A stretch of 64,000 bases of DNA from assembly GCF_002153605.1 (NCBI RefSeq), contig NZ_JOPG01000018.1, forward strand, positions 124,001 to 188,000, written 5' to 3'. This stretch comes from Acetobacter malorum. GTDB lineage: Bacteria; Pseudomonadota; Alphaproteobacteria; Acetobacterales; Acetobacteraceae. This document shows, one piece after another, positions 1-10,950 of this stretch. A model generated the notes under the pieces. That model saw only the letters and a list, made by a program, of their open reading frames with translations. It searched no databases and had not been told where the DNA came from. Made by a program: the position numbers and the translations under genes. The stretch's first letter is position 1. Each line of letters begins with the position of its first letter.

Positions 1-333
1 GCGTTTGCCGAACGAGCGCGGACGGAAGCCATCCGCAGCCTCGGGATGCCTGCCGCCTCCCTGCTGAGTGACTACGGGCTGGTGTTTGTGGTGCATGATG
101 CCACCATCAACTACCGCGTGCCGCTCAAGCTGGATGATGTGGCAACCATCACCACACGCCTGCTGGAAGAAGGGGCGGCAAGCTGCCGGCTGGAGCAGGT
201 CTTTACCCGTGACGGCGTTTTTTGCGCCCGCGTGGATGTAAGGCTGGCCTGCGTGCGTGCAGAAGATGGTCGTCCTGCCCGATTCCCGCCATTATGGCGT
301 GATCTTTTGCGAGGACTTGCGGCTGAGGTCTAG
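1..333 (+). CDS. ybgC: Tol-Pal-associated acyl-CoA thioesterase, C-terminal part
   Basis: The reading frame is open from base 1, so the true start lies outside the window and about 110 residues are visible. The remaining part matches the C-terminal half of hot-dog-fold YbgC thioesterases, including an 'AERARTEAIRSLG' helix and a following beta sheet. YbgC hydrolyses short-chain acyl-CoAs in the cytoplasm and is the usual first gene of tol-pal operons. It sits 117 bp ahead of tolQ on the same strand, which supports the call. The catalytic Asp of the family would lie upstream and cannot be checked. Confidence 0.85.
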   Translation, partial: AFAERARTEAIRSLGMPAASLLSDYGLVFVVHDATINYRVPLKLDDVATITTRLLEEGAASCRLEQVFTRDGVFCARVDVRLACVRAEDGRPARFPPLWRDLLRGLAAEV

Positions 334-450
334 TCGGCCTCTTCTGCTTTTGCGCGGAAGACAGTAAAAACAGCACGACCGGGACGCGTGGAGCCAAGCC
401 CGAGTCGCAGACAGGTTGCCCGGGACGGGCGCTAGAGGCAGGAGGCGTTT

Positions 451-1170
451 TTGGATCGTGCGGTTGACGCGGCAAATCTCGGCGTAGCAGCGGCGGGAGA
501 CCTGTCGGTGTGGGGGCTGTTTATGAATGCCTCCCTGATGGTCAAACTGGTCATGCTGGGACTGGTGTTCTGTAGCGTGATGGTCTGGGCCATTATTTTC
601 GATAAAATTGTAACGCTGCGGCGGATCAACAAACAGGCAACCGCCTTTGAGGACCGCTTCTGGTCCGGTGGCAGCCTGGATGATCTGTATGAAAGCGATG
701 GCGCCAAGCCCGTGCATCCGCTGGCTGCCGTTTTTGGTGCTGCAATGGGTGAATGGCGGCGTTCTGCGCGCATCCCCGGTGTGGACCTTGTGCGTGGTGG
801 CGTGAAGGAACGTGTGGACCGTGCCATTGGCATTACGGTCACGCGGGAAATGGATCGTCTGCGTCGCTGGGTTGTTTTTCTGGCAACGGTTGGCCCGGTG
901 GCCCCGTTTGTCGGGCTGTTTGGCACCGTGTGGGGGATCATGCATTCCTTCAGCGCCATTGCCGCCATGCACAACACCAATCTGAGCGTTGTGGCCCCCG
1001 GTATTTCTGAAGCCCTGTTTGCGACGGCCATTGGCCTGCTGACTGCCGTGCCGTCCTACGTGGCGTATAACGTCATCAGCAACAGTCTGGACCTGTTCCA
1101 GGACCGGCTGGAGGGCTTTGGCACCGAGTTTGCGGCCATTCTGTCCCGCCAGTCCGAAGAAAGGGCCTGA
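451..1170 (+). CDS. tolQ: Tol-Pal inner-membrane proton channel subunit TolQ
   Basis: TolQ is the MotA/ExbB-family stator subunit that, with TolR, uses the proton motive force to energise TolA during outer-membrane constriction. The 239-residue protein has a first membrane segment near residues 28-50 and two more near 145-165 and 180-205, with the family's Thr/Gly/Pro-rich motif (VGLFGTVWGIMHSF). A TTG start is chosen because a strong AGGAGG ribosome site ends 5-6 bases before it and no upstream ATG exists in frame. It is followed by tolR after 3 bp, so the two are cotranscribed and probably translationally coupled. Confidence 0.95.
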   Translation: MDRAVDAANLGVAAAGDLSVWGLFMNASLMVKLVMLGLVFCSVMVWAIIFDKIVTLRRINKQATAFEDRFWSGGSLDDLYESDGAKPVHPLAAVFGAAMGEWRRSARIPGVDLVRGGVKERVDRAIGITVTREMDRLRRWVVFLATVGPVAPFVGLFGTVWGIMHSFSAIAAMHNTNLSVVAPGISEALFATAIGLLTAVPSYVAYNVISNSLDLFQDRLEGFGTEFAAILSRQSEERA

Positions 1171-1173
1171 GCC

Positions 1174-1605
1174 ATGGGCATGCCGTCAGGAGGGAGCGGG
1201 CGCCGTCGCAGGCGTCCGATGGCTGAAATCAACGTGACGCCGATGGTCGACGTCATGCTGGTCCTGCTGATTATCTTCATGGTCACATCCCCCATGCTGA
1301 CCAGCGGCGTGAATGTGGATCTGCCCAAGACAGACGCAAAGCCCGTCAATTCCGATACCAAGCCCATTACCGTGTCCATTCGCGCGGATGGCAGCCTGTA
1401 TCTGGGGGATTCCGAAGTGTCGCCCGAGCAGCTGGTTGCCCAGCTGAAGGCTGCTTCCAACAATGACCCGTCACACCGCATCTTTGTGCGCGGTGATGCC
1501 CATATTGATTATGGCCGTGTGATGCAGGTTATGGGGCAGGTGACAGAAGGCGGCTTTACTCATGTGGCTCTGCTGGCGCAACAACCCGCCAGCAGCGGCC
1601 ACTAA
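1174..1605 (+). CDS. tolR: Tol-Pal inner-membrane protein TolR
   Basis: TolR is an ExbD-family single-pass protein that completes the TolQR proton channel. The 143-residue sequence has a basic cytoplasmic N-terminus with five consecutive Arg (residues 10-14). The membrane segment begins with MVDVMLVLLIIF and carries the conserved proton-carrying Asp at residue 26. A periplasmic domain fills the rest. The length is typical. It lies between tolQ (3 bp) and tolA (34 bp), in the standard gene order. Confidence 0.95.
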   Translation: MGMPSGGSGRRRRRPMAEINVTPMVDVMLVLLIIFMVTSPMLTSGVNVDLPKTDAKPVNSDTKPITVSIRADGSLYLGDSEVSPEQLVAQLKAASNNDPSHRIFVRGDAHIDYGRVMQVMGQVTEGGFTHVALLAQQPASSGH

Positions 1606-1639
1606 CTCACTCTCCTGCGCAGAGAGGCGGAGAAATTTC

Positions 1640-2632
1640 ATGGTGCGGCCACGCCGTTCCGAACAGACTGTGCTGAGGCGCTGTCTCTATCTGTCCGGCG
1701 GAGCGCATATTGCGTTCCTGCTGGCCCTGCTGGTTTCTCTGCCGCCCCCTAAGCCAGAGGAAGAACCTCCTCCGGTCGTGGAAATGCAGTTTGAGGCCCC
1801 GACGGATGACGGCGGCTCTCCTGCCAAGGCCAGCCAGCCGTCTTCCAAGCCCACACCGCCAGCCCCTGTGCCGAATGATGCGCCGCCCACGCCGGAGCCC
1901 CCGAAGGAAGCTCCGAACGAGGAAGCGCCGCCTCCGCCACCACCGCCGCAGCCGGTGCCCCCTCCGCCTGTGCCGGAGTCAGAAAAGCTGCCGGACACGC
2001 CCGTGCCGCCCAAAGCGGACGAGCCGTCTCCTGATGTGGTGAAAACGCCGCCGTCTCCGCCGTCTCCGCCCAAGACGACGCCGAGTGTCGCACCCCCGTC
2101 TCCGGTTACGGAGCCGACGGATACGCTGCCGGATACGCCCACGCCGTCTCACATCACACAGCCCAACAAGGCGAAGAAAACGCAGGAAGACTCGCATTCT
2201 CTGCTGGAAACGCTGGATTCTTTCCGGTCCGATACCAAGCAGACGCATGCGCCCAAGGCAAAAGCTAACCCTGCGCAGGGTGGTGCGCCTGATGGGGGCG
2301 GTTCGCCCAACGGGGATATTACCCGCAGCCTGTCTGCCGGTGAGCAGAAGGCGATCGGCGGTGCCGTACGTCGTTGCTATACAGAAGATACGGCTGCCAA
2401 AAATTATGCCACTTTTGTCGCGCACCTGATTGTGACGGTGGATGCCACGGGTGAGGCTCGTATTGTGCAGTTTGCTCCGCAGACGCAGGCGCAGATGAAT
2501 GCTGACTCCTCATACCGGGCGCTGGCGGAACGGGCGCGGGCGGCTGTGCTGAGCCCCACCTGTTCCAAGCTGCCTATCCCCAAAAACCTTCTGGGCCAGA
2601 CCCGGCAGTTGAAATTTGTGTTCAGGCCTTGA
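1640..2632 (+). CDS. tolA: TolA, periplasm-spanning protein with proline-rich middle domain
   Basis: TolA links the TolQR motor to TolB and Pal. The ATG at 1640 follows a GAGGCGGAG ribosome site; the open frame extends further upstream but overlaps tolR. The product is 330 residues. It has a single membrane anchor near residues 13-32, then a Pro/Glu/Lys-rich stretch from about 34 to 190 in place of the long Ala/Lys-rich helix of enterobacterial TolA. The last 100 residues match the TolA C-terminal domain, with a Cys near its start (VRRCYTED) and another near the end (SPTCSK). Identification rests on operon position plus this domain arrangement. Confidence 0.9.
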   Translation: MVRPRRSEQTVLRRCLYLSGGAHIAFLLALLVSLPPPKPEEEPPPVVEMQFEAPTDDGGSPAKASQPSSKPTPPAPVPNDAPPTPEPPKEAPNEEAPPPPPPPQPVPPPPVPESEKLPDTPVPPKADEPSPDVVKTPPSPPSPPKTTPSVAPPSPVTEPTDTLPDTPTPSHITQPNKAKKTQEDSHSLLETLDSFRSDTKQTHAPKAKANPAQGGAPDGGGSPNGDITRSLSAGEQKAIGGAVRRCYTEDTAAKNYATFVAHLIVTVDATGEARIVQFAPQTQAQMNADSSYRALAERARAAVLSPTCSKLPIPKNLLGQTRQLKFVFRP

Positions 2633-2655
2633 TCAGGCCACCTGGAGGAAAACAG

Positions 2656-4017
2656 ATGCTTACGAGTACACGACCGCTTATTTCTGATCAGGAAGCCGAC
2701 ACACTGGTTTCGGCCCTGGGCCGCCGTACGCTGATGGGAGCCAGTGTGGCGGCTGGTGGTCTGCTGATGACCCCGCTGCCCGGTATGGCCGCCACGGCTG
2801 CCCCTGAGGCAGAAATTACGGTTGATCAGGCGCGCACGGCCCCGATCCCCATTATCCTCCCCAACTTTGGCGGAGGCCTTGGCGCGCAGATTGCGGAAGT
2901 GCTGACAAACGATCTGACCAACACCGGGCTGTTCAAGGTCATTCCCGGTGGGGCTGGTTCTGGCACGCCGGATTTTGCCAGTGCGAAGTCCATGGGCGCG
3001 CGCGCACTGGTGACGGGCAGCGTAACCGGTAGCGGCTCCGTACGCGTGGAAATGCGCCTGTGGGATGTGCTGACCCATCAGCAGATTCAGGGCACGGCCT
3101 ATACCACCACCTCAGCCAACTGGCGGCGCATTGCGCATATTGTGGGTGACGTCATTTACGAGCGCATGCTGGGCGAAAAAGGCTACTTTGATACCCGGAT
3201 TGCCTTCATTTCCCGCTCCGGTGCGCGTGCGCATCAGGCCACGCGTCTGGCGATCATGGATCAGGACGGGGCCAACAGCCGTATGCTGACGGCTGGCAAG
3301 TGGCTGACCCTTACACCGCGTTTCAGCCCGGTGAAGGATCAGGTGGCGTTTATGTCCTACGCCAACAACCGTCCGCGCGTGTATCTGTTTGATCTGGGCA
3401 GTGGCCGCCAGCAGATTCTGGGTGAGTTTGCAGGCATTTCCTTCGCACCGCGGTTCTCTCCGGACGGGCGTTCTGTTGTGCTGTCCGTCACGCGCAATGG
3501 TGGGTCTGACCTGTTTGTGGTGGATCTGGCGTCCGGCTCTCGCCGTCAGATTACGTCTTCCGGCGCGATTGATACCAGCCCGTGTTACAGCCCGGATGGT
3601 TCACAGATTGTGTTCAACTCCGACCGTGGGGGCAGCCCGCAGCTCTATATCATGAGTGCCTCAGGTGGTGGTGCGAAGCGCATCTCCTATGGCCATGGCA
3701 CATATGGTTCTCCGGTCTGGTCTCCGCGCGGGGATCTGATCGCCTTTACCCGTATTGCCAATGGCAGCTTCTCGCTGGGGGTTATGAATCCTGATGGCAC
3801 GGGTGAACGCATCATGACCGAAGGCTTCACGGTAGAAAGCCCGAGCTTCTGCCCTAATGGTCGCGTGCTGGCCTATTGCCGTCAGAGCCGCGCTGGCGCA
3901 GGCGGCGCAGGCTTCAGTTCCTCCATCGGTATGGTGGACATCACCGGGTTTAATGACCGCGTTCTGCCCACGCCGGGGCAGGCCTCTGACCCGGCCTGGT
4001 CTCCGCTGAACGGATAA
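2656..4017 (+). CDS. tolB: TolB, periplasmic beta-propeller of the Tol-Pal system
   Basis: TolB binds Pal and TolA in the periplasm. The ATG at 2656 is preceded by GGAGG with good spacing; an upstream in-frame TTG at 2629 overlaps tolA and is less likely. The product is 453 residues. Residues 1-47 form a long export signal with a twin-arginine-like GRRTLMG (22-28) followed by a hydrophobic stretch and an Ala-rich cleavage region. An N-terminal alpha/beta domain follows, then WD40-like repeats ([27 protein letters not shown]) forming the propeller. A strong terminator follows the stop codon. Confidence 0.95.
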   Translation: MLTSTRPLISDQEADTLVSALGRRTLMGASVAAGGLLMTPLPGMAATAAPEAEITVDQARTAPIPIILPNFGGGLGAQIAEVLTNDLTNTGLFKVIPGGAGSGTPDFASAKSMGARALVTGSVTGSGSVRVEMRLWDVLTHQQIQGTAYTTTSANWRRIAHIVGDVIYERMLGEKGYFDTRIAFISRSGARAHQATRLAIMDQDGANSRMLTAGKWLTLTPRFSPVKDQVAFMSYANNRPRVYLFDLGSGRQQILGEFAGISFAPRFSPDGRSVVLSVTRNGGSDLFVVDLASGSRRQITSSGAIDTSPCYSPDGSQIVFNSDRGGSPQLYIMSASGGGAKRISYGHGTYGSPVWSPRGDLIAFTRIANGSFSLGVMNPDGTGERIMTEGFTVESPSFCPNGRVLAYCRQSRAGAGGAGFSSSIGMVDITGFNDRVLPTPGQASDPAWSPLNG

Positions 4018-4041
4018 GTCTGTTTTGTCATAAAACAGCGC

Positions 4042-4073
4042 AAAGCCCCGGGTGAAAGTCCGGGGCTTTTTTT
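4042..4073 (+). terminator. Rho-independent terminator after tolB
   Basis: The sequence AAAGCCCCGG, a short loop, CCGGGGCTTT and a run of Ts form a strong stem-loop 25 bp after the tolB stop. It should end the ybgC-tolQRAB transcript and imply that pal has its own promoter. Confidence 0.9.
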
Positions 4074-4754
4074 GTGGTTTCAGGAATACTTACGTTTGAT
4101 TTTTTGAGGGAAGCTTAAGGGCATCGCGCTGGTCAGATGTTGTTCTGCGTTAAAAGCGGCCTCAGTTTTTTTCTTTGAGGCCGTCCCCTCATGGCATGTG
4201 GAGCATGTGTGCAACCATTGGGAATTCTTCGCCCGAAAGGGAATGAGAAAAAGAGCGTTTTGCCGAGTCGGTCAGCCTGACAGGCTGGGAAAGAAGAATT
4301 TCAGTCTTCGTCTTTATGGTTTTTTGAGGGACATTCTTTCTGCCTGATAACAAAAAAGGGTGATTGAAGTTCTCTGCATATAAGTGTGTCTGGTCGTTTT
4401 TCTTAGTAAACAAGAAGTATCCCGAAAGAATAAAAACGAGCGCAAATGCGTCGCAGAAGCATTGGAAGCTGGTTTCCGTTAATTTTTCGATAAAGTCTGA
4501 TCTGTTGTAAAAATCCGGGTGCGGGCAAGGTCCTGTGTCTATTCAGCATCGGTTTCGCAAGGTCAGCTATGCCAAAAACAGATCCCGCTTGACCGCAGGA
4601 ATGAGCTATGGCTTAGGGCAAGGTGGTCTCCACAGTTCGTCGGCTCTTCGATGGTTTTCGGAGGGGAGCAGAGGAATGCGCGGGGATACAGGCATTAAGC
4701 TGTTTTTTCTCTCCGAATAGTTCCTGTTGGGAACTAATTCTCAGGATCCGACAC
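4074..4754. other. Long gene-free gap between tolB and pal
   Basis: About 680 bp without a convincing gene, more AT-rich than the flanks. Open frames here (a 74-codon one on the minus strand at 4189-4413 starting with TTG, and a 61-codon one on the plus strand at 4535-4720) lack good ribosome sites and recognisable products. One clear hairpin at 4157-4183 is listed separately. The pal promoter must lie here, but I cannot assign it with confidence. Confidence 0.6.
4150..4183 (-). terminator. Hairpin, terminator-like when read on the minus strand
   Basis: CGGCCTCA (4157-4164) and TGAGGCCG (4176-4183) pair perfectly around an 11-base loop. Read on the minus strand, the stem is followed by CTTTTA, a weak terminator tail. 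This would suit a short minus-strand transcript coming from within the tolB-pal gap. Confidence 0.4.
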
Positions 4755-5237
4755 ATGAGACTGAAATATATTGCTGCGCTTAGCATGGTTGCCCTTCTCT
4801 CTGCCTGTGCGCACGAGAAGGCAAACACCGGTGACTCCAATGGCGCAGCGACCACCGCTGTCCAGCCGAGCGGCCCTGTCCCCGGCAGCGAAGAAGATCT
4901 GGTTGCCACCGCGGGTGACCGCGTGCTGTTCGCTCTGAACAAAAGCGGCCTGACCTCCGATGCGCAGGCAACACTGGACAAGCAGGCTTCCTGGCTGGCT
5001 CAGTATCCGCAGGTCAACGTTGAAATCGCCGGTAACTGCGATGACCGTGGCACGGAAGAATACAACATTGCTCTGGGCCAGCGCCGCGCCAATGCAGCCC
5101 GTGATTATCTGGTTGCCAAAGGCGTTGCGTCTTCCCGCATCTCCACCATCTCCTACGGTAAGGATCGTCCGACCCAGGAAGGTGATGATGAAAGCGCATG
5201 GGCCCAGAACCGTAACGCCATTACCGCCGTTCACTAA
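4755..5237 (+). CDS. pal: Peptidoglycan-associated lipoprotein Pal
   Basis: Pal is an outer-membrane lipoprotein whose OmpA-like domain binds peptidoglycan and TolB. The ATG at 4755 gives a 160-residue protein with a short signal peptide ending in the lipobox LSAC, the Cys at residue 16 being the acylation site. A brief linker is followed by the OmpA-C domain from about residue 50, with the peptidoglycan-binding signature (NCDDRGTEEYN...GQRRANAARDYL). It is isolated between a gene-free gap and a terminator, unlike the tight tolB-pal arrangement in many proteobacteria. Confidence 0.95.
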   Translation: MRLKYIAALSMVALLSACAHEKANTGDSNGAATTAVQPSGPVPGSEEDLVATAGDRVLFALNKSGLTSDAQATLDKQASWLAQYPQVNVEIAGNCDDRGTEEYNIALGQRRANAARDYLVAKGVASSRISTISYGKDRPTQEGDDESAWAQNRNAITAVH

Positions 5238-5270
5238 GGTCTGGCGTTTTTCGCGTTTGAGTCGACAGGG

Positions 5271-5303
5271 CAGGTCGGGTGAGTTTCACCCGGCCTGTTT
5301 TCG
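5271..5303 (+). terminator. Terminator after pal
   Basis: CAGGTCGGGTG, loop AGTTT and CACCCGGCCTG pair over 11 bases with one G-T pair and are followed by TTTTC. This closes the pal transcript, or attenuates read-through into the cpoB leader. Confidence 0.8.
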
Positions 5304-5331
5304 TATTTCCTGTCTTGTTTTCCGGGGAGGA

Positions 5332-5376
5332 ATGATGAAATCCTTGCCCGCTTTTAAGGAAAGGGTGAGGTCTTGA
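5332..5376 (+). CDS. Possible 14-residue leader peptide coupled to cpoB
   Basis: An ATGATG start with an excellent GGGGAGGA site opens a 14-codon frame reading MMKSLPAFKERVRS. Its TGA stop (5374-5376) shares one base with the cpoB ATG (5376-5378). The cpoB start itself has only a GTGAGG-like site inside this small frame. Terminating ribosomes could therefore re-initiate on cpoB. The product is probably not functional in itself. It might alternatively be a chance frame. Confidence 0.45.
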   Translation: MMKSLPAFKERVRS

Positions 5377-6248
5377 TGAAAAACGGGTTGATGACGTCCG
5401 TTGCTGCGCCGTGGCGTGTTCTGGCCTTGTGTCTGCCTGTTGCTGCTGTGCTGGTGGCTTCTGCCCCGGCAGGCTATGCGCAGGAGGTGACCAGCCGTGA
5501 AGGGCTCGCGCTGCAAAATCAGATTATGGCGCTCAGGCAGTCCATGAGCCAGATGCAGTCCTCAGGCAGCACGCTGGCGCCGCCGTCTGCCACACCGGCT
5601 CCTGCTTCTTCCGGCAATGGGGATCTGACAGCCCAGCTGCTGGACCGCGTCAACACGCTGGAACAGCAGCAGCGCGATATGCGCGGTGAGATTGACCAGC
5701 TGACCAACGAGTTGCAGCAGAAGTCCGCCGCGCTCTCCAAACAGATTGCCGATAACCAGTTTGCGGCCCAGAACGGCGGAGGCGGTGCTGCCGCACCTGC
5801 TGCTGCCGCTGCGGCAGGGGCTACTGGTGCAGCCGCAGCTTCCTCAGCATCGCATCCCGCAGCCACGACGCCGGATGCGCTGCTGGCCAGTGGTAAGGCC
5901 GCGTTGCAGAAGCGCGATTACGCGACGGCACATGAGAATGCGGAAGAGGCCCTCAAGAACGCCAAAGGGAGCTTCAAGGTTGATGCGCAGTTCCTGCTGG
6001 CTCAGTCTCTGGCGGGTGAAAAGCAGTATCGTCAGTCTGCCGTGGCCTATTACGACGCCTACCGGCAGTCCCCCAAAAGCACCCGCGCGCCGGATGCTCT
6101 GCTGGGGGTGAGTGCTTCCCTGCTGGCTCTGGGTGACAAAAAGGCGGCCTGTCAGGCGCTTGGTAAGCTGAAGACCGAGTTCCCATCTCCTACGCAGCGC
6201 GTGTCTCATGCGGCGGAAATTTACTCAGGGCGGGGCGGCTGTCAGTAA
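5376..6248 (+). CDS. cpoB: Tol-Pal coordinator CpoB (YbgF), periplasmic TPR protein
   Basis: CpoB binds TolA in the periplasm and coordinates outer-membrane constriction with peptidoglycan synthesis. The 290-residue protein begins with a signal peptide cleaved near residue 36 (AGYAQ). A coiled-coil trimerisation helix follows (about 40-120, rich in Gln, Leu and Arg), then an Ala/Gly/Pro-rich linker (about 125-160) and a C-terminal TPR domain from about 165 to the end. An in-frame TTG lies one codon earlier, but the ATG is preferred. The long Ala-rich linker is larger than in enteric CpoB. tilS starts 2 bp after the stop. Confidence 0.9.
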   Translation: MKNGLMTSVAAPWRVLALCLPVAAVLVASAPAGYAQEVTSREGLALQNQIMALRQSMSQMQSSGSTLAPPSATPAPASSGNGDLTAQLLDRVNTLEQQQRDMRGEIDQLTNELQQKSAALSKQIADNQFAAQNGGGGAAAPAAAAAAGATGAAAASSASHPAATTPDALLASGKAALQKRDYATAHENAEEALKNAKGSFKVDAQFLLAQSLAGEKQYRQSAVAYYDAYRQSPKSTRAPDALLGVSASLLALGDKKAACQALGKLKTEFPSPTQRVSHAAEIYSGRGGCQ

Positions 6249-6250
6249 TC

Positions 6251-7588
6251 TTGACGCAGTTTTCCGGCAGGGCGATCGGGGCTGAGGTAAAGCCTTGCTC
6301 TGCTCTGCCGGATGATCCCTTTTCTGAAGCCCCGCTTTCTCCCGGCGCGTTTGTTGCGCGCATAGAACAGCTGGGGCCCTGGCTGCCGGATGATCCGGCT
6401 TTGCCACCCGTGGGGCTGGCCGTTTCCGGTGGAGGCGATAGTCTGTGTCTGGCCTGGCTGGCCCGGCACTGGCGGAAAAATCTTCTCGCTTTTGTGGTGG
6501 ATCACGGATTGCGGTCCGAGTCCGCAGAGGAAGCGCGGCTGACTGTGCAGCGGCTGACCGCCATAGGTGTGCCTGCCCGCCTTTTAACCCTTACAACACT
6601 GACCAAAGGGCCCGGTATTGCGGAACGTGCCCGGCAGGCGCGTTATGCCGCGCTGGCGCAGGCCTGCCGGGAAGCGGGTTGCCTTGACCTTTTGCTTGGC
6701 CATCAGGCGGACGATCAGGTGGAAACCATATGCATGCGTCAGGAGGCAGGCAGCGGCCCGGATGGTCTGGCCGGAATGGGCTGGGTGACGGCACTGCCTG
6801 ATGTGCGGCTTGTGCGGCCTCTTCTGGGTGTCTCACGGCAGGCTTTACGCAACACTTTGCGGCAGACCGGTCTGGCGTGGGTGGATGATCCGTCTAATCA
6901 GGACATGCGGGCCGAGCGGGTGCGGGTAAGGCACAGCTTGCAGACGCAGGATACGCGCCACACGTTATGGCAGCAGGGGGTCGAAGCGGGTGCCGCGCGC
7001 ATGCAGCGGGAAGCGGAGCGGGCGGCCTCTCTGGCCAGACAGGTTACGCTCAGGCCGGAAGGCTGGGCTTGTCTGGGGGCAGATCTGCCGGAACCGGAAA
7101 TCCTGTCTGGCCTTATTCGCTGTGTCGGCGGGATGATGTATCCCCCCCCTCCTGCTGCCCTGGCTCGGTTACAGGCCGCAGGGCAGGAGGCCACGCTGGC
7201 TGGCGTGCAACTGGTGCGAGGGCAAAACGGGTGGTTTCTGGTGCGGGAAGCTGCCGCCATGGCGGGTTCTGTTCCGGCAATGGCCGGGGCGCGGTGGGAT
7301 AACCGGTTTGAACTCTGGTTTCCTCCCGCCGTTGATAGTGAGGGACTAAGGATTGGTCCGGCAGGACTGGGGCTTGAGCGAAAGGACCGGAGCGGCTGGC
7401 CTGCACGTTTCTGCGCCACGCTGCCCGCTTTGTGGCGAGGGGACCATCGGGTAGCCGTGCCGCATCTTGGCTGGTGGGCGGAAGAGGCGCTCAAACAGGC
7501 CCGCTTTCTGTTCCAGCCGCCGGTTTCCGTAACGGGCAGCGGCGTGTATGGCTGGCCAGAGGCGAGAGCAGAACAGCATCACACCTGA
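6251..7588 (+). CDS. tilS: tRNA(Ile)-lysidine synthase TilS
   Basis: TilS converts cytidine 34 of the tRNA-Ile CAU anticodon to lysidine, using ATP and lysine, so that it reads AUA codons. The N-type ATP pyrophosphatase P-loop SGGGDS sits at residues 59-64 and is followed by VVDHGLR and LLGHQADDQVET, both characteristic of TilS. The C-terminal half is poorly conserved, as in the family. At 445 residues the length is normal. The TTG at 6251 is the first start in frame and lies 2 bp after cpoB; about 40 residues precede the usual TilS N-terminus, so a later start is possible. Confidence 0.9.
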   Translation: MTQFSGRAIGAEVKPCSALPDDPFSEAPLSPGAFVARIEQLGPWLPDDPALPPVGLAVSGGGDSLCLAWLARHWRKNLLAFVVDHGLRSESAEEARLTVQRLTAIGVPARLLTLTTLTKGPGIAERARQARYAALAQACREAGCLDLLLGHQADDQVETICMRQEAGSGPDGLAGMGWVTALPDVRLVRPLLGVSRQALRNTLRQTGLAWVDDPSNQDMRAERVRVRHSLQTQDTRHTLWQQGVEAGAARMQREAERAASLARQVTLRPEGWACLGADLPEPEILSGLIRCVGGMMYPPPPAALARLQAAGQEATLAGVQLVRGQNGWFLVREAAAMAGSVPAMAGARWDNRFELWFPPAVDSEGLRIGPAGLGLERKDRSGWPARFCATLPALWRGDHRVAVPHLGWWAEEALKQARFLFQPPVSVTGSGVYGWPEARAEQHHT

Positions 7589-7726
7589 TAATAAATGTCA
7601 TGTGTGGGGTGGGAATATCGGCTCAGCATCCCATTTGTAATGGGAGAGGTTGCATTTTCCGGCGTCTGCCGCTCAGATTGGGGCACTCCGGCGCTCCCGC
7701 ACGATAAGTATGGAAACACAGGCAAG

Positions 7727-9679
<1,953 letters not shown>

Positions 9680-9725
9680 CGGGTCACACCGCAGAAATAT
9701 AAAGAGATCAGGAGAGGCGGCAGTT

Positions 9726-10799
9726 ATGCCGCCTCTTTTGCGTTTGATGGGAGGAAGGCTGAGGATGGATTTTCGGCGTCTGGCAGAGCCTGCGGGCTTA
9801 CTCTACGGCACAGCGGCACAAGATGCCGTAAAACGCGGCTTTGCTCTTCCTCTGGCAGGTGGTCCGGCGGCTTTTAGCTGTGTGGATCTGATAGAAGACC
9901 GGACCCATAGCGGCTTTATGCCGGTGGGGAATGTACCTGCAGGCTGGCAGGATGTGCTGGCCCGGCTTGTTGCCAAACCTCCTGCTGCCGGAATGCCGGA
10001 GGGGCCGCAGGTGATGGGGATTCTGAACATCACGCCTGATAGCTTCAGTGATGGTGGGCGACATCACGAGGCCCTGCGTGCTGTGCAGGCAGGGCAGGCG
10101 CAGGTCTTCGCCGGGGCCAGTGTGCTGGATATTGGGGGGGAAAGCACGCGGCCCGGTGCGGCGGTTGTTACCCCTGAGCAGGAATGGGAGCGCATAGGCC
10201 CGGTGGTGCAGGGGCTGAAACAGCAGGTGCCGGAGGCGGTGTTGTCCATTGATACGCGCAATAGCGCCGTGATGGCGCAGGCGCTGGCAGCGGGCGCAGA
10301 TGTGATTAACGATGTTTCGGCCCTCACGCATGATCCGGAAGCTCTACCGCTTCTGGCCGGAAAACAATGCGGTGTGGTGCTGATGCACATGCGCGGCACT
10401 CCGGCCACCATGACGCAGCATGCGGTGTATGAGGATGTTGCCTGTGATGTGGTGCGGGAACTGGGCGCACGGCTGACTACGGCGATAGAGGGCGGCATTG
10501 CGCCGGAGCGGCTGAGTGTGGACCCGGGTTTAGGCTTTGCAAAAAATACCGCGCAGGGTGTCACCTTACTCTGTCGCCTGCCGCTTCTGGCCAATCTGGG
10601 GTGTCGGGTGGTGCTGGGCATATCTCGTAAACGGATGATTGGTGAACTGACAGGTGTGCAGGACCCGGCAGGGCGGGATGCGGGCACGCAGGCAGCGTCG
10701 CTGGAAGGGGTGCCGCTGGGCCAGACTGTGCTGCGTGTGCATGCGGTGGAAGGCATGGTGCAGGCACTCCGTGTCTGGCAGCGCGTCCATACAGTCTGA
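9726..10799 (+). CDS. folP: Dihydropteroate synthase FolP with N-terminal extension
   Basis: FolP condenses p-aminobenzoate with 6-hydroxymethyl-dihydropterin diphosphate in folate synthesis and is the sulfonamide target. The TIM-barrel core begins at about residue 95 with MGILNITPDSFSDGG and continues with DIGGESTRPGA, the substrate-site SIDTRNS, and later LGISRKRMIGEL. About 95 extra residues precede the core, a feature I associate with alphaproteobacterial FolP. The start could be 9726 (AGGAGAG 10 bases upstream) or the ATG at 9765; the shorter form has its own GAGG. It lies 46 bp after ftsH. Confidence 0.93.
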   Translation: MPPLLRLMGGRLRMDFRRLAEPAGLLYGTAAQDAVKRGFALPLAGGPAAFSCVDLIEDRTHSGFMPVGNVPAGWQDVLARLVAKPPAAGMPEGPQVMGILNITPDSFSDGGRHHEALRAVQAGQAQVFAGASVLDIGGESTRPGAAVVTPEQEWERIGPVVQGLKQQVPEAVLSIDTRNSAVMAQALAAGADVINDVSALTHDPEALPLLAGKQCGVVLMHMRGTPATMTQHAVYEDVACDVVRELGARLTTAIEGGIAPERLSVDPGLGFAKNTAQGVTLLCRLPLLANLGCRVVLGISRKRMIGELTGVQDPAGRDAGTQAASLEGVPLGQTVLRVHAVEGMVQALRVWQRVHTV

Positions 10800-10950
10800 A
10801 AAAAGACGTTTGTTTTCCAGCCTTACGGTTCCTTCTCGTCAAAAAGCGTTTTAGGGAAGAGGAAACAAAGATGCGTCCGCACGGTCATGACGGAAGAGTC
10901 AGGCCACCTGTCTGGGCGCAGACGCCACAAAACGAGATTGGACGAGGCAG

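Noticed and set aside
4189-4413. A 74-codon minus-strand gene between tolB and pal
   Set aside because: It has a TTG start without a clear ribosome site and no recognisable features; the composition is consistent with a random frame in AT-richer DNA.
7630-7644. Hairpin between tilS and ftsH as a terminator
   Set aside because: The stem is only six bases (CCCATT/AATGGG) and is not followed by a T-run.
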